In this document: positions 51,712-61,129 of the stretch, in pieces
Numbering within the stretch: the first letter of the stretch is position 1
Layout of the letters: every line of letters begins with the position of its first letter
Origin: Halosimplex aquaticum
Lineage (GTDB): Archaea; Halobacteriota; Halobacteria; Halobacteriales; Haloarculaceae
Assembly (NCBI RefSeq): GCF_028747785.1
Contig: NZ_CP118158.1
Span: 3,348,001 to 3,412,000, forward strand
Direction of reading: 5' to 3'
DNA length: 64,000 nucleotides
Notes under the pieces: model-generated
Database searches by the model: none
The model's input: only the letters and a program-made list of their open reading frames with translations
What the model was told of the DNA's origin: nothing
Made by a program: the position numbers and the translations under genes

Positions 51712-53271
51712 ATGCTCACGGCTGACCGGATGCGAGCCGTCGAAGCGAACGCGGTTGCGCTCGGCGTCTCGCGGAGGCAACTGGCGGAAGCGAGCGGGAG
51801 CGCCGTCGCCCGCGAGGTGCGCGGGTGCGCCGACGCGGCGGCGAGTGTCGCCGTTGTTGCCGGACGCGGAGCCAACGGCGGCGTCGCTCTCGCCGCGGCG
51901 TGACATCTCGACGAGTTCGATCCGTCGGTCGCACTGCTGGGCCGTCCGGAATCGATCGCGACCGCGACCGGGCGGGCAAACTGGGCCGCCGTCGTCGCGT
52001 CGGAACTCGACGCGCAGTCGATCGCGGACCCGCGTGCCATCGACCTCGCCGGCGCGGACGTGGTCGTCGATGGGATACTCGGCGCCGACGTCGCCGACGT
52101 GCCGGACGAACCCGAACGGACGGCGATCGAGGCGGTCGACGGCTGCGAGGCCACGGTGGTCGCCGTCGATGTCCCGTCGGGGCTGAACGGGAACACGGGC
52201 GAGACGCCGGGCGCCGCCGTCGACGCCGACCGGGTCGTCGCTTTCCACGCGAGAAAGCCCGGCCTCGACGCCGCGGCCGGCGTCACGGTCGCTGACGTCG
52301 GCGTGCCGTCGGCTGCGGAGCGATTCGCCGGTCCCGGCGACCTCCGGCCGATCCGCGGACGAATGCGGGGCGACCGCGGAGCGGACGACTCCGGGCGGAT
52401 CTTCGTGATCGGCGGTGGCCCCTACACCGGCGCCCCCGCGCTGAGCGCGCAGGCGGCGCTCGGGGGCGGCGCCGATCTGGCCTTCGTCGCGGTCCCCCAG
52501 GCGGTCGCGGACCCCGTCAGCGGGTACGCCGAGGACCTCATCGTCCAGCCGTACCCCGGAGCGCACCTGACGCCGGATCAGGTCGACGACCTGGTGCAGA
52601 CGGCGACGTCCCACGACGACGTCGTCGTCCTCGGTCCGGGACTCGGCGACGCCGACGAGACTCTGGAGGCCGTCGAGTCCTTCCTCTCGGCCTACGACGG
52701 GCGCGCGGTCGTCGACGCGGACGCCATCCCGGCGGTCCCCGCGGTCGAGACCGACGCGACGCTCGTCCTGACGCCGAACACGCACGAACTGCAAGAACTC
52801 GGCGGGCCGTCCGTCGAGGACCTCCGCGAGTCGGCCGACGAGATCGAGTCGTTCGCGGACGATCTGGGCCACGCGATCGCGGTGAAGGGCGCCGAGACGG
52901 TCGTCACGGACGGGACGGAGACTCGCGTCTCCCGCGCCGGCACCCAGGCCCTGACCGTCGGCGGGACGGGCGACGTCTTCGCCGGGGTGACCGCGGCCTT
53001 CCTGGGCGTCACCGCGCCACTCGACGCCGCCTCCGCGGCGGCCTACGTGAAAGGCCGGGCCGGCGAGCGACTCGCCGAGCGAGTCGGCCCGGGCTTCGTT
53101 GCGTCGGACCTGCTGCACGAGATATCGCCCATGATCCGGCAGGCCGGAGCGGGCCGAGACGGTGCGGGGCCGCGCGGAGGGAGCGGCGGGCCACACCGGA
53201 GCGCAGACGTGCCGCCCGCGGGCGGCGATCGGCCACCCCGAGGCGGTACGCCCCGCGGTCCGCAGCGGTGA
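51712..53271 (+). pseudogene. nnr: Bifunctional NAD(P)HX epimerase/dehydratase with in-frame TGA
   Basis: The frame encodes NnrE-like epimerase followed by NnrD-like ADP-dependent dehydratase, which repair hydrated NAD(P)H. The N-terminus MLTADRMRAVEANAVALGV is as in the family. At codon 64 (51901-51903) a TGA interrupts the helix after GRGANGGVALAAA; the canonical motif GNNGGDxLVAAR suggests Arg (CGA) there. The epimerase loop is also altered (N to A, D to V). Beyond, the rest of the frame is intact: VVAVDVPSGLN, GRIFVIGGGPYTGAPALSA, LTPNTHELQEL, VKGAETVVTDG and VGGTGDVFAGVTAAFLG. The C-terminal dehydratase may still be made by internal initiation, e.g. near 52060. The C-terminal 40 residues are Arg/Gly/Pro-rich and unusual. 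Confidence 0.8.
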
Positions 53272-53396
53272 GCGCAATGGGTCGTCCGTCGCGGTCGGCC
53301 GCTCGGCCGCTCAGCGGTGCGAACGCGCGAACCCGCCGCGGTTTCACTTCCGCTCCGTGGCGCTCACTCTTGGGCGTCCCGGCCCTACCGCGCGAC

Positions 53397-54551
53397 ATGG
53401 CTCGACGCACGAGCGCGGACCTGCCGCTACACTCCGGATCGGCGCCCTCCTGGCTGTTCGACCGGATGGTCGACCTCAGCGGCGCCATCGCCGAGGCCGT
53501 CGTCGCGGAGTACGGCCGGGAGGAGCTGCTCCGACGGCTCGCCGACCCCTACTGGTTCCAGGCGCTGGGCTGCGTCATCGGCTTCGACTGGCACTCCTCG
53601 GGCGTCACCACGACGACCATGGGCGCGCTGAAGGAGGCGCTGTCCGCCGAAGACCACGGGATCGAGATCGTCGGCGGCAAGGGCGCGACCTCCCGCGAGA
53701 CGCCCGACGAGATCGACGCCAGCCCGCTCGGCCTGCCGCCGGGGGCCCGCGACGACCTCCGGTACACCTCGCGGCTGAGCGCCACCGTCGACAACGCCTG
53801 CGTCCAGGACTCGTTCACCCTGTATCACCACACGATGGCGATCACCGAGTCGGAGTCGTGGTGCGTCGTCCAGCAGGGGATGAACGACTCGACTGCGCGG
53901 CGATACCACTGGCTCTCCGACGACGTGGACGACTTCGTCGAGGAGCCGCAGGCGGCGATCTGTTCGCAGGGCGGGGCCGACACGCTCGATCTCACCGCCG
54001 AGGCCTCGGCGGAGACGCGCGCGGCGTCCGTCGACCTCGTGCAGGACGACCCGGCCCACCTCAAGCGCGAACTCCGGGGCGAGACCTCGCTCGCCGACTT
54101 CGGCGGGGGCGCCCCGAGCGTCGACGACGGTGGGGGCGGACGGAGCGGTACGAGAGCGCTCGACCTGCTGGCCGAGGACCCGGATCTGACGATGCCCGCC
54201 CACCACGAACTCCGGGACGCCGACCTCTCCGAGCGAGCGCTCGACCAGCTGGAACGGGCCTACGAGTACCAGCCCGACAGCTACGAGGAACTCCTCGACC
54301 TCGACGGGATCGGGCCGGGGTCGATCCGGGCGCTCGCGCTGATCGCGGAACTGGTCTACGACGCCGAGAGCTCCCGCGAGGACCCGGCGAAGTACGCCTA
54401 CGCCCACGGCGGCAAGGACGGGACGCCCCAGCCCGTCGAGCGCGAGCGCTACGACCGGTCGATCGAGTACATGCGGTCGATGCTCGACGGCGCCGAACTC
54501 GACCGCGAGACGAAACAGCAGTCGCTCCAGCGCCTCGCCGAACTGGAGTGA
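53397..54551 (+). CDS. DUF763-domain protein
   Basis: A 384-residue protein of the DUF763 family, common in archaea. N-terminus from MARRTSADLPLHSGSAPSWLF is characteristic. The core includes LGCVIGFDWHSSGVTTTTMGALKEAL, EIVGGKGATSRETPDEI and a Gly-rich acidic insertion (about 245-260). Near the C-terminus DLDGIGPGSIRALALIAELVY is a helix-hairpin-helix motif, which suggests DNA or RNA binding; the overall function is not established. The ATG at 53397 matches the family start. Lies just behind the broken nnr gene on the same strand, with a 125-base gap. Confidence 0.86.
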   Translation: MARRTSADLPLHSGSAPSWLFDRMVDLSGAIAEAVVAEYGREELLRRLADPYWFQALGCVIGFDWHSSGVTTTTMGALKEALSAEDHGIEIVGGKGATSRETPDEIDASPLGLPPGARDDLRYTSRLSATVDNACVQDSFTLYHHTMAITESESWCVVQQGMNDSTARRYHWLSDDVDDFVEEPQAAICSQGGADTLDLTAEASAETRAASVDLVQDDPAHLKRELRGETSLADFGGGAPSVDDGGGGRSGTRALDLLAEDPDLTMPAHHELRDADLSERALDQLERAYEYQPDSYEELLDLDGIGPGSIRALALIAELVYDAESSREDPAKYAYAHGGKDGTPQPVERERYDRSIEYMRSMLDGAELDRETKQQSLQRLAELE

Positions 54552-54557
54552 GACGAG

Positions 54558-54938
54558 TTAGCCCGTGGCGTCGACGCGTTCGACCTCGTCGGCGACCTCG
54601 TCGAACAGGCGCTCGGCCTGCTCGTCGTCGTAGTCGGTGTGATACTCTTTGGGCACGCCCTCCTCGGCGAGGTTGACGTGGTAGTCGGGCGTGACGCCGT
54701 GGTCGTCCAGACAGGCCCGCGCGCACTCCAGCGGGCAGCCGTCGATCACGACCGCGGGTCGGCCGGACGTCGCGGTGTCGACGAGCGGGGCCACGTCCCC
54801 GCCGACGCCGGCGATGCAGGACATCTCCGCCAGGCGCTCGCGGTCGAGCCGGACGGCGATGTCGTTGGCCAGCTGGGCCGCGCTCGAACAGCCCGAACAG
54901 GAGTACACGAGCGGCAGGTCGTCGTAGTCGGCGGTCAT
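54558..54938 (-). CDS. DGC-domain putative zinc-binding protein
   Basis: A 126-residue protein with the DGC (PF08859) features: YSCSGCSSAAQLANDIAV, MSCIAGVGGD and VIDGCPLECARACLDDHGV. The conserved cysteines (about six) suggest a metal or thiol site. Convergent with DUF763 (6 bases between stops). Members are associated with sulphur or metal metabolism in some bacteria, but the reaction is unknown. Confidence 0.85.
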   Translation of the reverse strand: MTADYDDLPLVYSCSGCSSAAQLANDIAVRLDRERLAEMSCIAGVGGDVAPLVDTATSGRPAVVIDGCPLECARACLDDHGVTPDYHVNLAEEGVPKEYHTDYDDEQAERLFDEVADEVERVDATG

Positions 54939-55094
54939 CGGCCCACTCTACCGCGCCTTCCGCGGAAGGGGTTGCCCCGAACGTCGTTCGCCTCCGTGCC
55001 CGGATCCCGACGGCGGGGCCCCGCAGACACTCGCGACCGGACGAAGGTATTCGCACGAATCCCTTCGGCGGTCGCGGTCGTCGGTCCCGACGCA

Positions 55095-55328
55095 ATGGCC
55101 GAACAGCAACTCGATCTGCGCGAGGTGCCGCCGCCGGAACGCCACCCGAAGATATTCGAGGCCTTCGAGGCGCTGGAGAGCGGCGAGGCGCTGGCGATCG
55201 TCAACGACCACGAACCGACGCCGCTGTACCACCAGATGGCCGCGGAAGTCGAGTCGTTCGACGCCGAGGGGTACACCGTCGACCGCGTCGGTCCGAACGA
55301 GTTCATCGCGACTCTACCGAAGAAGTAG
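55095..55328 (+). CDS. DUF2249-domain protein
   Basis: Seventy-seven residues; pattern LDLREVPPPERHPKIFEAFEALESGEALAIVNDHEPTPLYHQMAAEV is the DUF2249 (PF10006) signature: a sulphur-carrier-like TusA-type fold with REVPPPERH and DHEPTPL. It occurs next to nitric-oxide and redox genes in other organisms. Here it is divergent from the DGC protein, with about 156 bases between them. Start at MAEQQL (55095). Confidence 0.88.
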   Translation: MAEQQLDLREVPPPERHPKIFEAFEALESGEALAIVNDHEPTPLYHQMAAEVESFDAEGYTVDRVGPNEFIATLPKK

Positions 55329-55426
55329 CGGGCCGGCGACGTGACCGATCCCGCCCGCGACGAGCGGCCGCGAGCGGTCTCTCGGCACCGCGTGATTTTA
55401 TACCGACCCTGCCGAGAGAACGGACG

Positions 55427-56308
55427 ATGACGCTCTCGACGATCGCGGTGACCGGCGGCAATGGGAAGATCGGGCGGGCGATCCTCGGGGACCTCTCGGA
55501 TCACGGCTACGAGACGGTGAACGTCTCGCGCGGGAAACGGCGCGAGGACGTCTCGGACGCGTACGTCACGACGGACCTCCTGGACGCGGGGGAGACCTAC
55601 GGGGCGCTCGCGACGGCGGACGCCGACGCCGTCGTCCACATGGGGACCATCCCGAACCCGGACGGCAACCCGCAGTACCGGACCTACGAGAGCAACACGA
55701 TGTCGGCGATGCACGTCCTGGAAGCCAGCGAGGCCCTCGGACTGGAGTCGTGCTGTCTCGCCTCCAGCATCAACGCGATGGGCGCCGAGCACCAGCAGCG
55801 GCCGCCGCAGGTCGAGTACCTCCCGGTCGACGAGGCCCACCCCCGGACGCCCGACGACGTCTACGGCGTCGCCAAGCACGCGATGGAAGTGACGGCCGAC
55901 GGGTTCGGTCGCCGGCCCGACTCCGACCTGACGATCGCCACGCTGCGGTACCCGTGGGTGCCGAACGAGGAGGAACTCGTCGAGAGCTTCGTCGAGCCCG
56001 ACCGCTCGCTGGAGGCGCTTGCCGACGACCCCTGGAGCGGGCGCGACGTGCTGTTCTCGTACCTCCACCTCGACGACGCGGCGGTCGTCGCGCGCAAGGC
56101 CGTCGAGGCCGACTACGACGGTCACGAGTCCTTCTGGACGGTCGCCGCCGACACCACCGCCGACGCTCCGACCGCGCGACTCGCCGACGAGTGCTTCCCC
56201 GAGGCCGAGCGCCGGAGGGACCTGGAGGGCCACGAGGCGCTGTTCGACCTCTCGAAGGCCGAGGCCCTCCTCGACTGGAGGCCCGAACGGAGCTGGCGCG
56301 ACTACTGA
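55427..56308 (+). CDS. NAD-dependent epimerase/dehydratase (extended SDR)
   Basis: A 293-residue short-chain dehydrogenase with AVTGGNGKIGRAIL (nucleotide loop, residues about 6-19), Ser/Ala-rich SSINAMGAE, and YGVAKHAME (Tyr-x3-Lys catalytic pair at about residues 146-150). HLDDAAVVARKAVE is the substrate-site helix typical of UDP-sugar or uronate dehydrogenase relatives. Fits sugar-nucleotide epimerase/uronate dehydrogenase; which one is not decidable. A TATA-like ATTTTATACC is at about 55393-55402, about 25 bases before the ATG, so likely leaderless. Confidence 0.88.
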   Translation: MTLSTIAVTGGNGKIGRAILGDLSDHGYETVNVSRGKRREDVSDAYVTTDLLDAGETYGALATADADAVVHMGTIPNPDGNPQYRTYESNTMSAMHVLEASEALGLESCCLASSINAMGAEHQQRPPQVEYLPVDEAHPRTPDDVYGVAKHAMEVTADGFGRRPDSDLTIATLRYPWVPNEEELVESFVEPDRSLEALADDPWSGRDVLFSYLHLDDAAVVARKAVEADYDGHESFWTVAADTTADAPTARLADECFPEAERRRDLEGHEALFDLSKAEALLDWRPERSWRDY

Positions 56309-56495
56309 ACTCTCGGATGGGCCGCGTCAAGAGACGATCGGTCCACCGGGTCAGGTTCCGGATGGCCCCCACCAGCGGTTCTCCCGGCTGCCGGGTCGCA
56401 GGCGTCGTCGACGGCGATGGGGATCGAGCGCGTCGCCGGCCGTGGCTCGATAGAACCAAGTGGTCCGGGGGCCTGCGTGCGAGACAGAGCTACGA

Positions 56496-56996
56496 ATGGA
56501 GATCTCCGATCAACTTCGCTGTCTCTTCTCCGCACAGGTAGAGGAACGAGACGGATCGTACGTCGTCGAGGTGCCGAAGCGGGAGGTCCGACGCGGCGGG
56601 ATCGAATCCGACGAGACGTATCGCGTGGCGCTGGTCCCGTCGCCGGCAACGAACGAGCGCGAGCAGCGGCAGACGAACGGAACTCGGTCCTCTGGCTCGG
56701 ACTCGTCACAGTCGTCGAACGGGGACCGGGCGAGCGGGAGCGGCGACGCCGACGAGTCGACGAACGGGAGCCGAGACCGCGGCCGGCAGCGACCGCCGGT
56801 CGAGGAGGGCGAGTCCCGTCGCGTCGAGATCGAGGACATCGGCGAACAGGGCGACGGCATCACGCGCGTCGAGCGGGGGTTCGTCGTCATCGTCCCCGAC
56901 ACCGAACAGGGCGAGCGCGTCGAGGTCGAGATCACCGACGTTCGGGAGAACGTCGCCTTCGCCGAAGTCGTCGAGCGCCTGAGCTACTACGAGTGA
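56496..56996 (+). CDS. TRAM-domain protein
   Basis: A 166-residue protein with a C-terminal TRAM domain: VEIEDIGEQGDGITRVERGFVVIVPDTEQGERVEVEITDVRENVAFAEVV, the RNA-binding beta-barrel. It has a long Ser/Asn/Gly/Asp-rich disordered middle (about 50-100) and an N-terminal strand-helix region (SDQLRCLFSAQVEERDGSYVVEVPKRE). Single TRAM proteins act as RNA chaperones in archaea, where several copies exist. Start from ATG at 56496. Confidence 0.88.
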   Translation: MEISDQLRCLFSAQVEERDGSYVVEVPKREVRRGGIESDETYRVALVPSPATNEREQRQTNGTRSSGSDSSQSSNGDRASGSGDADESTNGSRDRGRQRPPVEEGESRRVEIEDIGEQGDGITRVERGFVVIVPDTEQGERVEVEITDVRENVAFAEVVERLSYYE

Positions 56997-57097
56997 GGCC
57001 CGGCTTCGGGGTCGCGTCGGCAGTGTTTCGCCAGTCGCTGACCGCCGGACAGAACGCTTAACCGAACCCGTATCGCACGTCCGGAACAGAACCACCC

Positions 57098-58252
57098 GTG
57101 ACGACGATCACCGACTACGAACTGTTCGAGGTACCGCCGCGCTGGCTCTTCCTGAAAGTCGAGACGAGCGACGGAACCGTCGGCTGGGGCGAGCCCGTCG
57201 TCGAGGGCCGCTCGAAGACCGTCGAGACGGCCGTCGAGGAGCTGATGGACAACTACCTGCTCGGCGAGGACCCCGCGGACATCGCGGACCACTGGCAGGC
57301 GATGTACCGCGGCGGCTTCTACCGCGGCGGCCCCGTCCTGATGAGCGCCATCGCCGGCATCGACCAGGCGCTGTGGGACATCAAGGGCAAGCACTTCGGC
57401 GCGCCCGTCTACGAACTCCTCGGCGGGAAGGCACGCGACCGCGTCCGCGTCTACCAGTGGATCGGCGGCGACCGACCCGCCGACGTGGGCGACGCCGCCG
57501 AGGAGCGCGTCGAGCAGGGGCTCACGGCGCTGAAGATGAACGCCACGCCGGAACTGCGCCGCGTCGACAACCCCGCGGCGGTCGAGGCGGCCGTCGACCG
57601 CGTCCGGACGGTCCGCGAGCGCGTCGGCGACGAGGTGGACATCGGGCTGGACTTCCACGGCCGCGTCGCCAAGTCGATGGCCAAGCGCATCGCCGAGGCC
57701 GTCGAGCCCTACGAGCCGATGTTCGTCGAGGAGCCCGTCTTGCCGGAGAACAACGACGCCCTCCCCCACGTCGCGAACCACACCACCACGCCCATCGCCA
57801 CCGGCGAGCGGATGTACTCCCGCTGGGACTTCAAGGAGGTCTTCGAGCAGGGGGTCGTCGACGTCATCCAGCCCGACCTCTCTCACGCCGGCGGGATCAC
57901 CGAGGTCTCGAAGATCGCGGCGATGGCCGAAGCCTACGACGTGGCGCTGGCGCCGCACTGCCCGCTCGGTCCCATCGCCCTCGCGTCGTGCTTCCAGGTC
58001 GACGCGAACGCGCCGAACGCGCTCATCCAGGAGCAGAGCCTCGGTATCCACTACAACGAGGGGACCGACGAACTGGCCTACCTCGCGGACCCGTCGGTGT
58101 TCGAGTACGAGGACGGCGCCGTCGCCGTCCCCGACGGTCCGGGACTCGGCATCGAGATCGACGAGGACTACGTGCGCGAAGCGGCCGAAGAAGATGTCAA
58201 CTGGCACAACCCGGTCTGGCGCCACGACGACGGCGGCGTCGCCGAGTGGTGA
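57098..58252 (+). CDS. dgoD: D-galactonate dehydratase (enolase superfamily)
   Basis: This 384-residue enolase-superfamily enzyme has the family N-terminus (TDYELFEVPPRWLFLKVET) and TALKMN. The predicted metal ligands are Asp185 (with His187 in DFHGR), Glu211 (in FVEEPV) and Glu237 (in TGERM), and the catalytic His287 (in APHCPLGP). The spacings 185-211-237-287 equal those remembered for E. coli DgoD (183-209-235-285), so D-galactonate dehydration to 2-keto-3-deoxygalactonate is a strong guess; related sugar acids (e.g. gluconate or arabinonate) remain possible. GTG start at 57098. The nearest downstream genes on the other strand are LutAB-like. Confidence 0.9.
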   Translation: MTTITDYELFEVPPRWLFLKVETSDGTVGWGEPVVEGRSKTVETAVEELMDNYLLGEDPADIADHWQAMYRGGFYRGGPVLMSAIAGIDQALWDIKGKHFGAPVYELLGGKARDRVRVYQWIGGDRPADVGDAAEERVEQGLTALKMNATPELRRVDNPAAVEAAVDRVRTVRERVGDEVDIGLDFHGRVAKSMAKRIAEAVEPYEPMFVEEPVLPENNDALPHVANHTTTPIATGERMYSRWDFKEVFEQGVVDVIQPDLSHAGGITEVSKIAAMAEAYDVALAPHCPLGPIALASCFQVDANAPNALIQEQSLGIHYNEGTDELAYLADPSVFEYEDGAVAVPDGPGLGIEIDEDYVREAAEEDVNWHNPVWRHDDGGVAEW

Positions 58253-58903
58253 GCGGCCGCTGCTCGGTCTGAGGAAGTGTGGTTTTCGCGGCGTGAAAGC
58301 GGGCGAGCCGCCCCGAACGTGAAATCAGTGACAGTGACAGAGTGGGATCGGGCGGGGCGGTGCCGTGGCAAGATGGGGCCCGTCTGGCACGAGCCATCTG
58401 ATCAGAGGGCCTGCAACGGCATAGCTGTCCGGCCTCAAATCTTAGGCCCGGGTGAACCGGTTCAGTTCCAGCGGGACGAAGGGGTGTTCCCCGCTCGGAA
58501 ACTCCATGGTGATAGTAACCTAATATGCTTGGTATGAGTGAGTATACGTCTGGAAAGAACAATGAGACCGGCTCGATCGTCGCTGTTGCCGATCGCTCTC
58601 TGGTCAAAACTCGCTGACGACGATACGGGTGTTCTAATCCGCAAATACCGCGTTGCAGATCAGGTCCGCCCATGGCCGGCAGGACCACAAGCGTTACTCT
58701 CTCCTGGTGGTGAAGTTTGTTCGCGAATCAGCGGCGTTTAGGCTTCTTCGCGGATTTCTACTCTGATTCTGGGCTGTGTTCGGTGCCGCTGGCTGGTTCG
58801 AGTCTGTCGCGGCGACGATACGAAATATAATTTCCCGATCAGTGTATGGGAGATGTCTAATCTGCGTGTTCGAAAGCGTCGACTCCTCGGCGGAGACCGG
58901 GGA
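58253..58903. other. Intergenic stretch with possible relic
   Basis: About 650 bases. A short frame from ATG at 58533 encodes MSEYTSGKNNETGSIVAVADR and then ends after 26 codons with TGA, so it could be a truncated gene start. No promoter element was certain, and no RNA or repeat was recognised. Confidence 0.25.
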
Positions 58904-61129
58904 TTATCGGCCGCGCCTCGGGTCGAGGAGCTCGATGGGGTGTGCCGGCTCGCGGGCGAGGAGCGCGTCGATCTGTTCGAGGCAGGAGGTGCCGCTCGCG
59001 ACGGGGATCCGGTCGTCGTTTCCGGGCGCTTCGAGTTGCTCGCCGAGTTGCTCGCCGACGTCCATACTGATCTCGTAGTAGTCGGTCTTGTAGCCGAAGC
59101 TTCCGGCCATCCCGCAACACTCCACGTCGGTGGTCGTCACGTCGTAGCCCAGCCGTTCGAGGACGGCGACGGTGTGCGATTCCAGCCCGAGCGTCCGCTG
59201 CTGGCAGTGGCTGTGGTAGACGACGCCCGGTCCGTCGGCGTCCGGGCCGGTCAGGAGGGCCTCGTCTGCACCTTCCTGGGTCAGGAGGCCGTAGACGTAC
59301 TCCAGGACCTCGTAGCTGTTCGCCGAGACCGTCTCCAGCGCGTCGTCGTCCTCGGGGAGGAGCTTCTCGTACTCGCGGTCGATCATCGCGAGGTCGCTCG
59401 GTTCGACGACGACCACGTCGTAGCCGTCGGTGACGTATTCCGAGAGCGAGTCGATCACGTCTTCGGCGTGGTCGGTCGCCGTTCGGACCATGCCCTGCGA
59501 GAAGGGTGCGCGGCCGCTGGCGCGCACGTCGGGGACGGACACGTCGCAGCCCAGCGCTTCCAGCGTGCGGACGGTCGCCTTTCCGCGCTCGGTGAGGACG
59601 TGGTTCGTGTAGAGGTCGGGGTAGACGACGACCTTCCGGCCGTCGGCGGATGCGCTGATACCGCTCGTCCGCGTTTCGGCCCACTCGCGGAACGTCTCCC
59701 GGCGGAAGGTCGGGAGGTCGCGGCGGCGGTCGACGCCGAGCACGCGCTCCATCGCCCAGCGGCTCGGCCCCGCGTCGGCCAGCCAGTTCGACAGCGGCGC
59801 GGTCGCGCTCCCGAGCTTCGCCGCCGTCTCGAAGTTCCCGAAGAAGCGCTTGCCGAGCGGCGGGCTCGCGTCGTCCTCGGCGTCGGGCGTCAGACCGTCG
59901 ACGAGCGGGTCGAAGTTCCCCTCGTCGGCGCCCCGGTTGACCCGGTCGCGGACGACCGTGTTGATCCACGGGATGTCGATGCCGACCGGACAGGCGTTCA
60001 CGCAGCGCGTACACCCGGTGCACAGATCGTTGAACTCCGCCGCGACGTCCTCGCCCTCGATTCCGGCTTCCCAGCCCGTCGCGATGCCGCCCGAGTACGT
60101 CTCGCCGCCGAAGGCGTGGCCGCCGACGCTCTGGAAGTTGGCACAGCTGTTCGAACAGGCCGAACACCGGATGCAGTAGAGCGTCTCGCGCAGCTGATCG
60201 TCGTCGCGCATGTCGAGGCGGCCGTTGTCGACGAGCACGAGGTGGAAGTCGCGGTCCGCGTCGAGTTCCGAGAGGGGCGTCTCGTCGTCGCCGAAGTCGA
60301 CGGTGGGCGTGTCGACCGGCGGGGTGAACAGCGAGATGTAGGAGGTGATGTCCTGTCCGGTGCCCGAGCGGCCGATGAGTTCGACGAAGGGAGCGAAGTC
60401 GCTCACCGAGGGGACGATCTTCTCGACGCCGGCGACGGCGACGTGCGTGTCCGTCGCGGCGACGGACTTGCGGGCGTTGCCCTCGCTCGTCACGAGCGCC
60501 ATCGTCCCCGACTCGGCGGCGATGAAGTTCGCACCGGTCATGCCGACGTCGGCGTCCTCGATCAGTTCGCCGAGGTGCTCGCGGGCGAACTGGGTGAGTT
60601 CCTCGGCGGTCTCCAGCGGTGGGTCGGGGTCGAAGCGCTCGTTGAGCAGGTCGGCGATGCCCTCGCGGGACTTGTGGATGGCCGGCGCGACGATGTGGCT
60701 CGGGGCCTCGTCCGCGACCTGCAGAACCCACTCGCCGAGGTCGGTCTCGACCACGTCGACGCCGTCGGCTTCCAGCGCCTCGTTGACCTCCAGTTCCTCG
60801 GTGGTCATCGACTTGCTCTTGACCACCCGCTCGGCGTCCTCGTCGGCGACGACCTCTCTGATGTACTCGTTTGCGTCCGCGGCGTCGTCGGCGACGTAGA
60901 CCGTCCCGCCGTTGTCCTCGACGGTCTCGCGGAGCTGTTCGACGAGTTCGGGGAGGCGCTCGATGGCGTCTTCCTTGATCGCGCGGGCCTGTTCTTTGAG
61001 TTCCTCGTAGTCGTCGAGCCTGGCGACCGACTCGTAGCGGCCGTCGTTGAACGCCGTCGTGTTGGCGCGGACGGCGGCCCCCTCGGTGTCCATGAGCCGG
61101 CGGTAGTCGTCTTTCTTCGCCACGGTCAC
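58904..61129 (-). CDS. LutA-LutB-like fused (S)-hydroxy-acid oxidation protein: LUD, 4Fe-4S and CCG domains
   Basis: A 741-residue protein. N-terminal LUD (DUF162-type) domain, about 60-290, includes VKSKSMTTEELEVNEALEADG. Two ferredoxin-type clusters: CIRCSACSNSCANF and CTGCTRCVNACPVGI (about residues 310-385). C-terminal Cys-rich CCG regions: HSHCQQRTLG and VECCGMAGSFGY, as in GlcF/LutA. It thus combines LutB and LutA in one chain and should transfer electrons in L-lactate or glycolate oxidation. Its GTG start overlaps the stop of the LutC-like gene by two bases (GTGA), hence coupled translation. It lacks an FAD-binding oxidase, so a separate dehydrogenase or direct action as in LutABC is possible. 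Confidence 0.86.
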   Translation of the reverse strand: MTVAKKDDYRRLMDTEGAAVRANTTAFNDGRYESVARLDDYEELKEQARAIKEDAIERLPELVEQLRETVEDNGGTVYVADDAADANEYIREVVADEDAERVVKSKSMTTEELEVNEALEADGVDVVETDLGEWVLQVADEAPSHIVAPAIHKSREGIADLLNERFDPDPPLETAEELTQFAREHLGELIEDADVGMTGANFIAAESGTMALVTSEGNARKSVAATDTHVAVAGVEKIVPSVSDFAPFVELIGRSGTGQDITSYISLFTPPVDTPTVDFGDDETPLSELDADRDFHLVLVDNGRLDMRDDDQLRETLYCIRCSACSNSCANFQSVGGHAFGGETYSGGIATGWEAGIEGEDVAAEFNDLCTGCTRCVNACPVGIDIPWINTVVRDRVNRGADEGNFDPLVDGLTPDAEDDASPPLGKRFFGNFETAAKLGSATAPLSNWLADAGPSRWAMERVLGVDRRRDLPTFRRETFREWAETRTSGISASADGRKVVVYPDLYTNHVLTERGKATVRTLEALGCDVSVPDVRASGRAPFSQGMVRTATDHAEDVIDSLSEYVTDGYDVVVVEPSDLAMIDREYEKLLPEDDDALETVSANSYEVLEYVYGLLTQEGADEALLTGPDADGPGVVYHSHCQQRTLGLESHTVAVLERLGYDVTTTDVECCGMAGSFGYKTDYYEISMDVGEQLGEQLEAPGNDDRIPVASGTSCLEQIDALLAREPAHPIELLDPRRGR

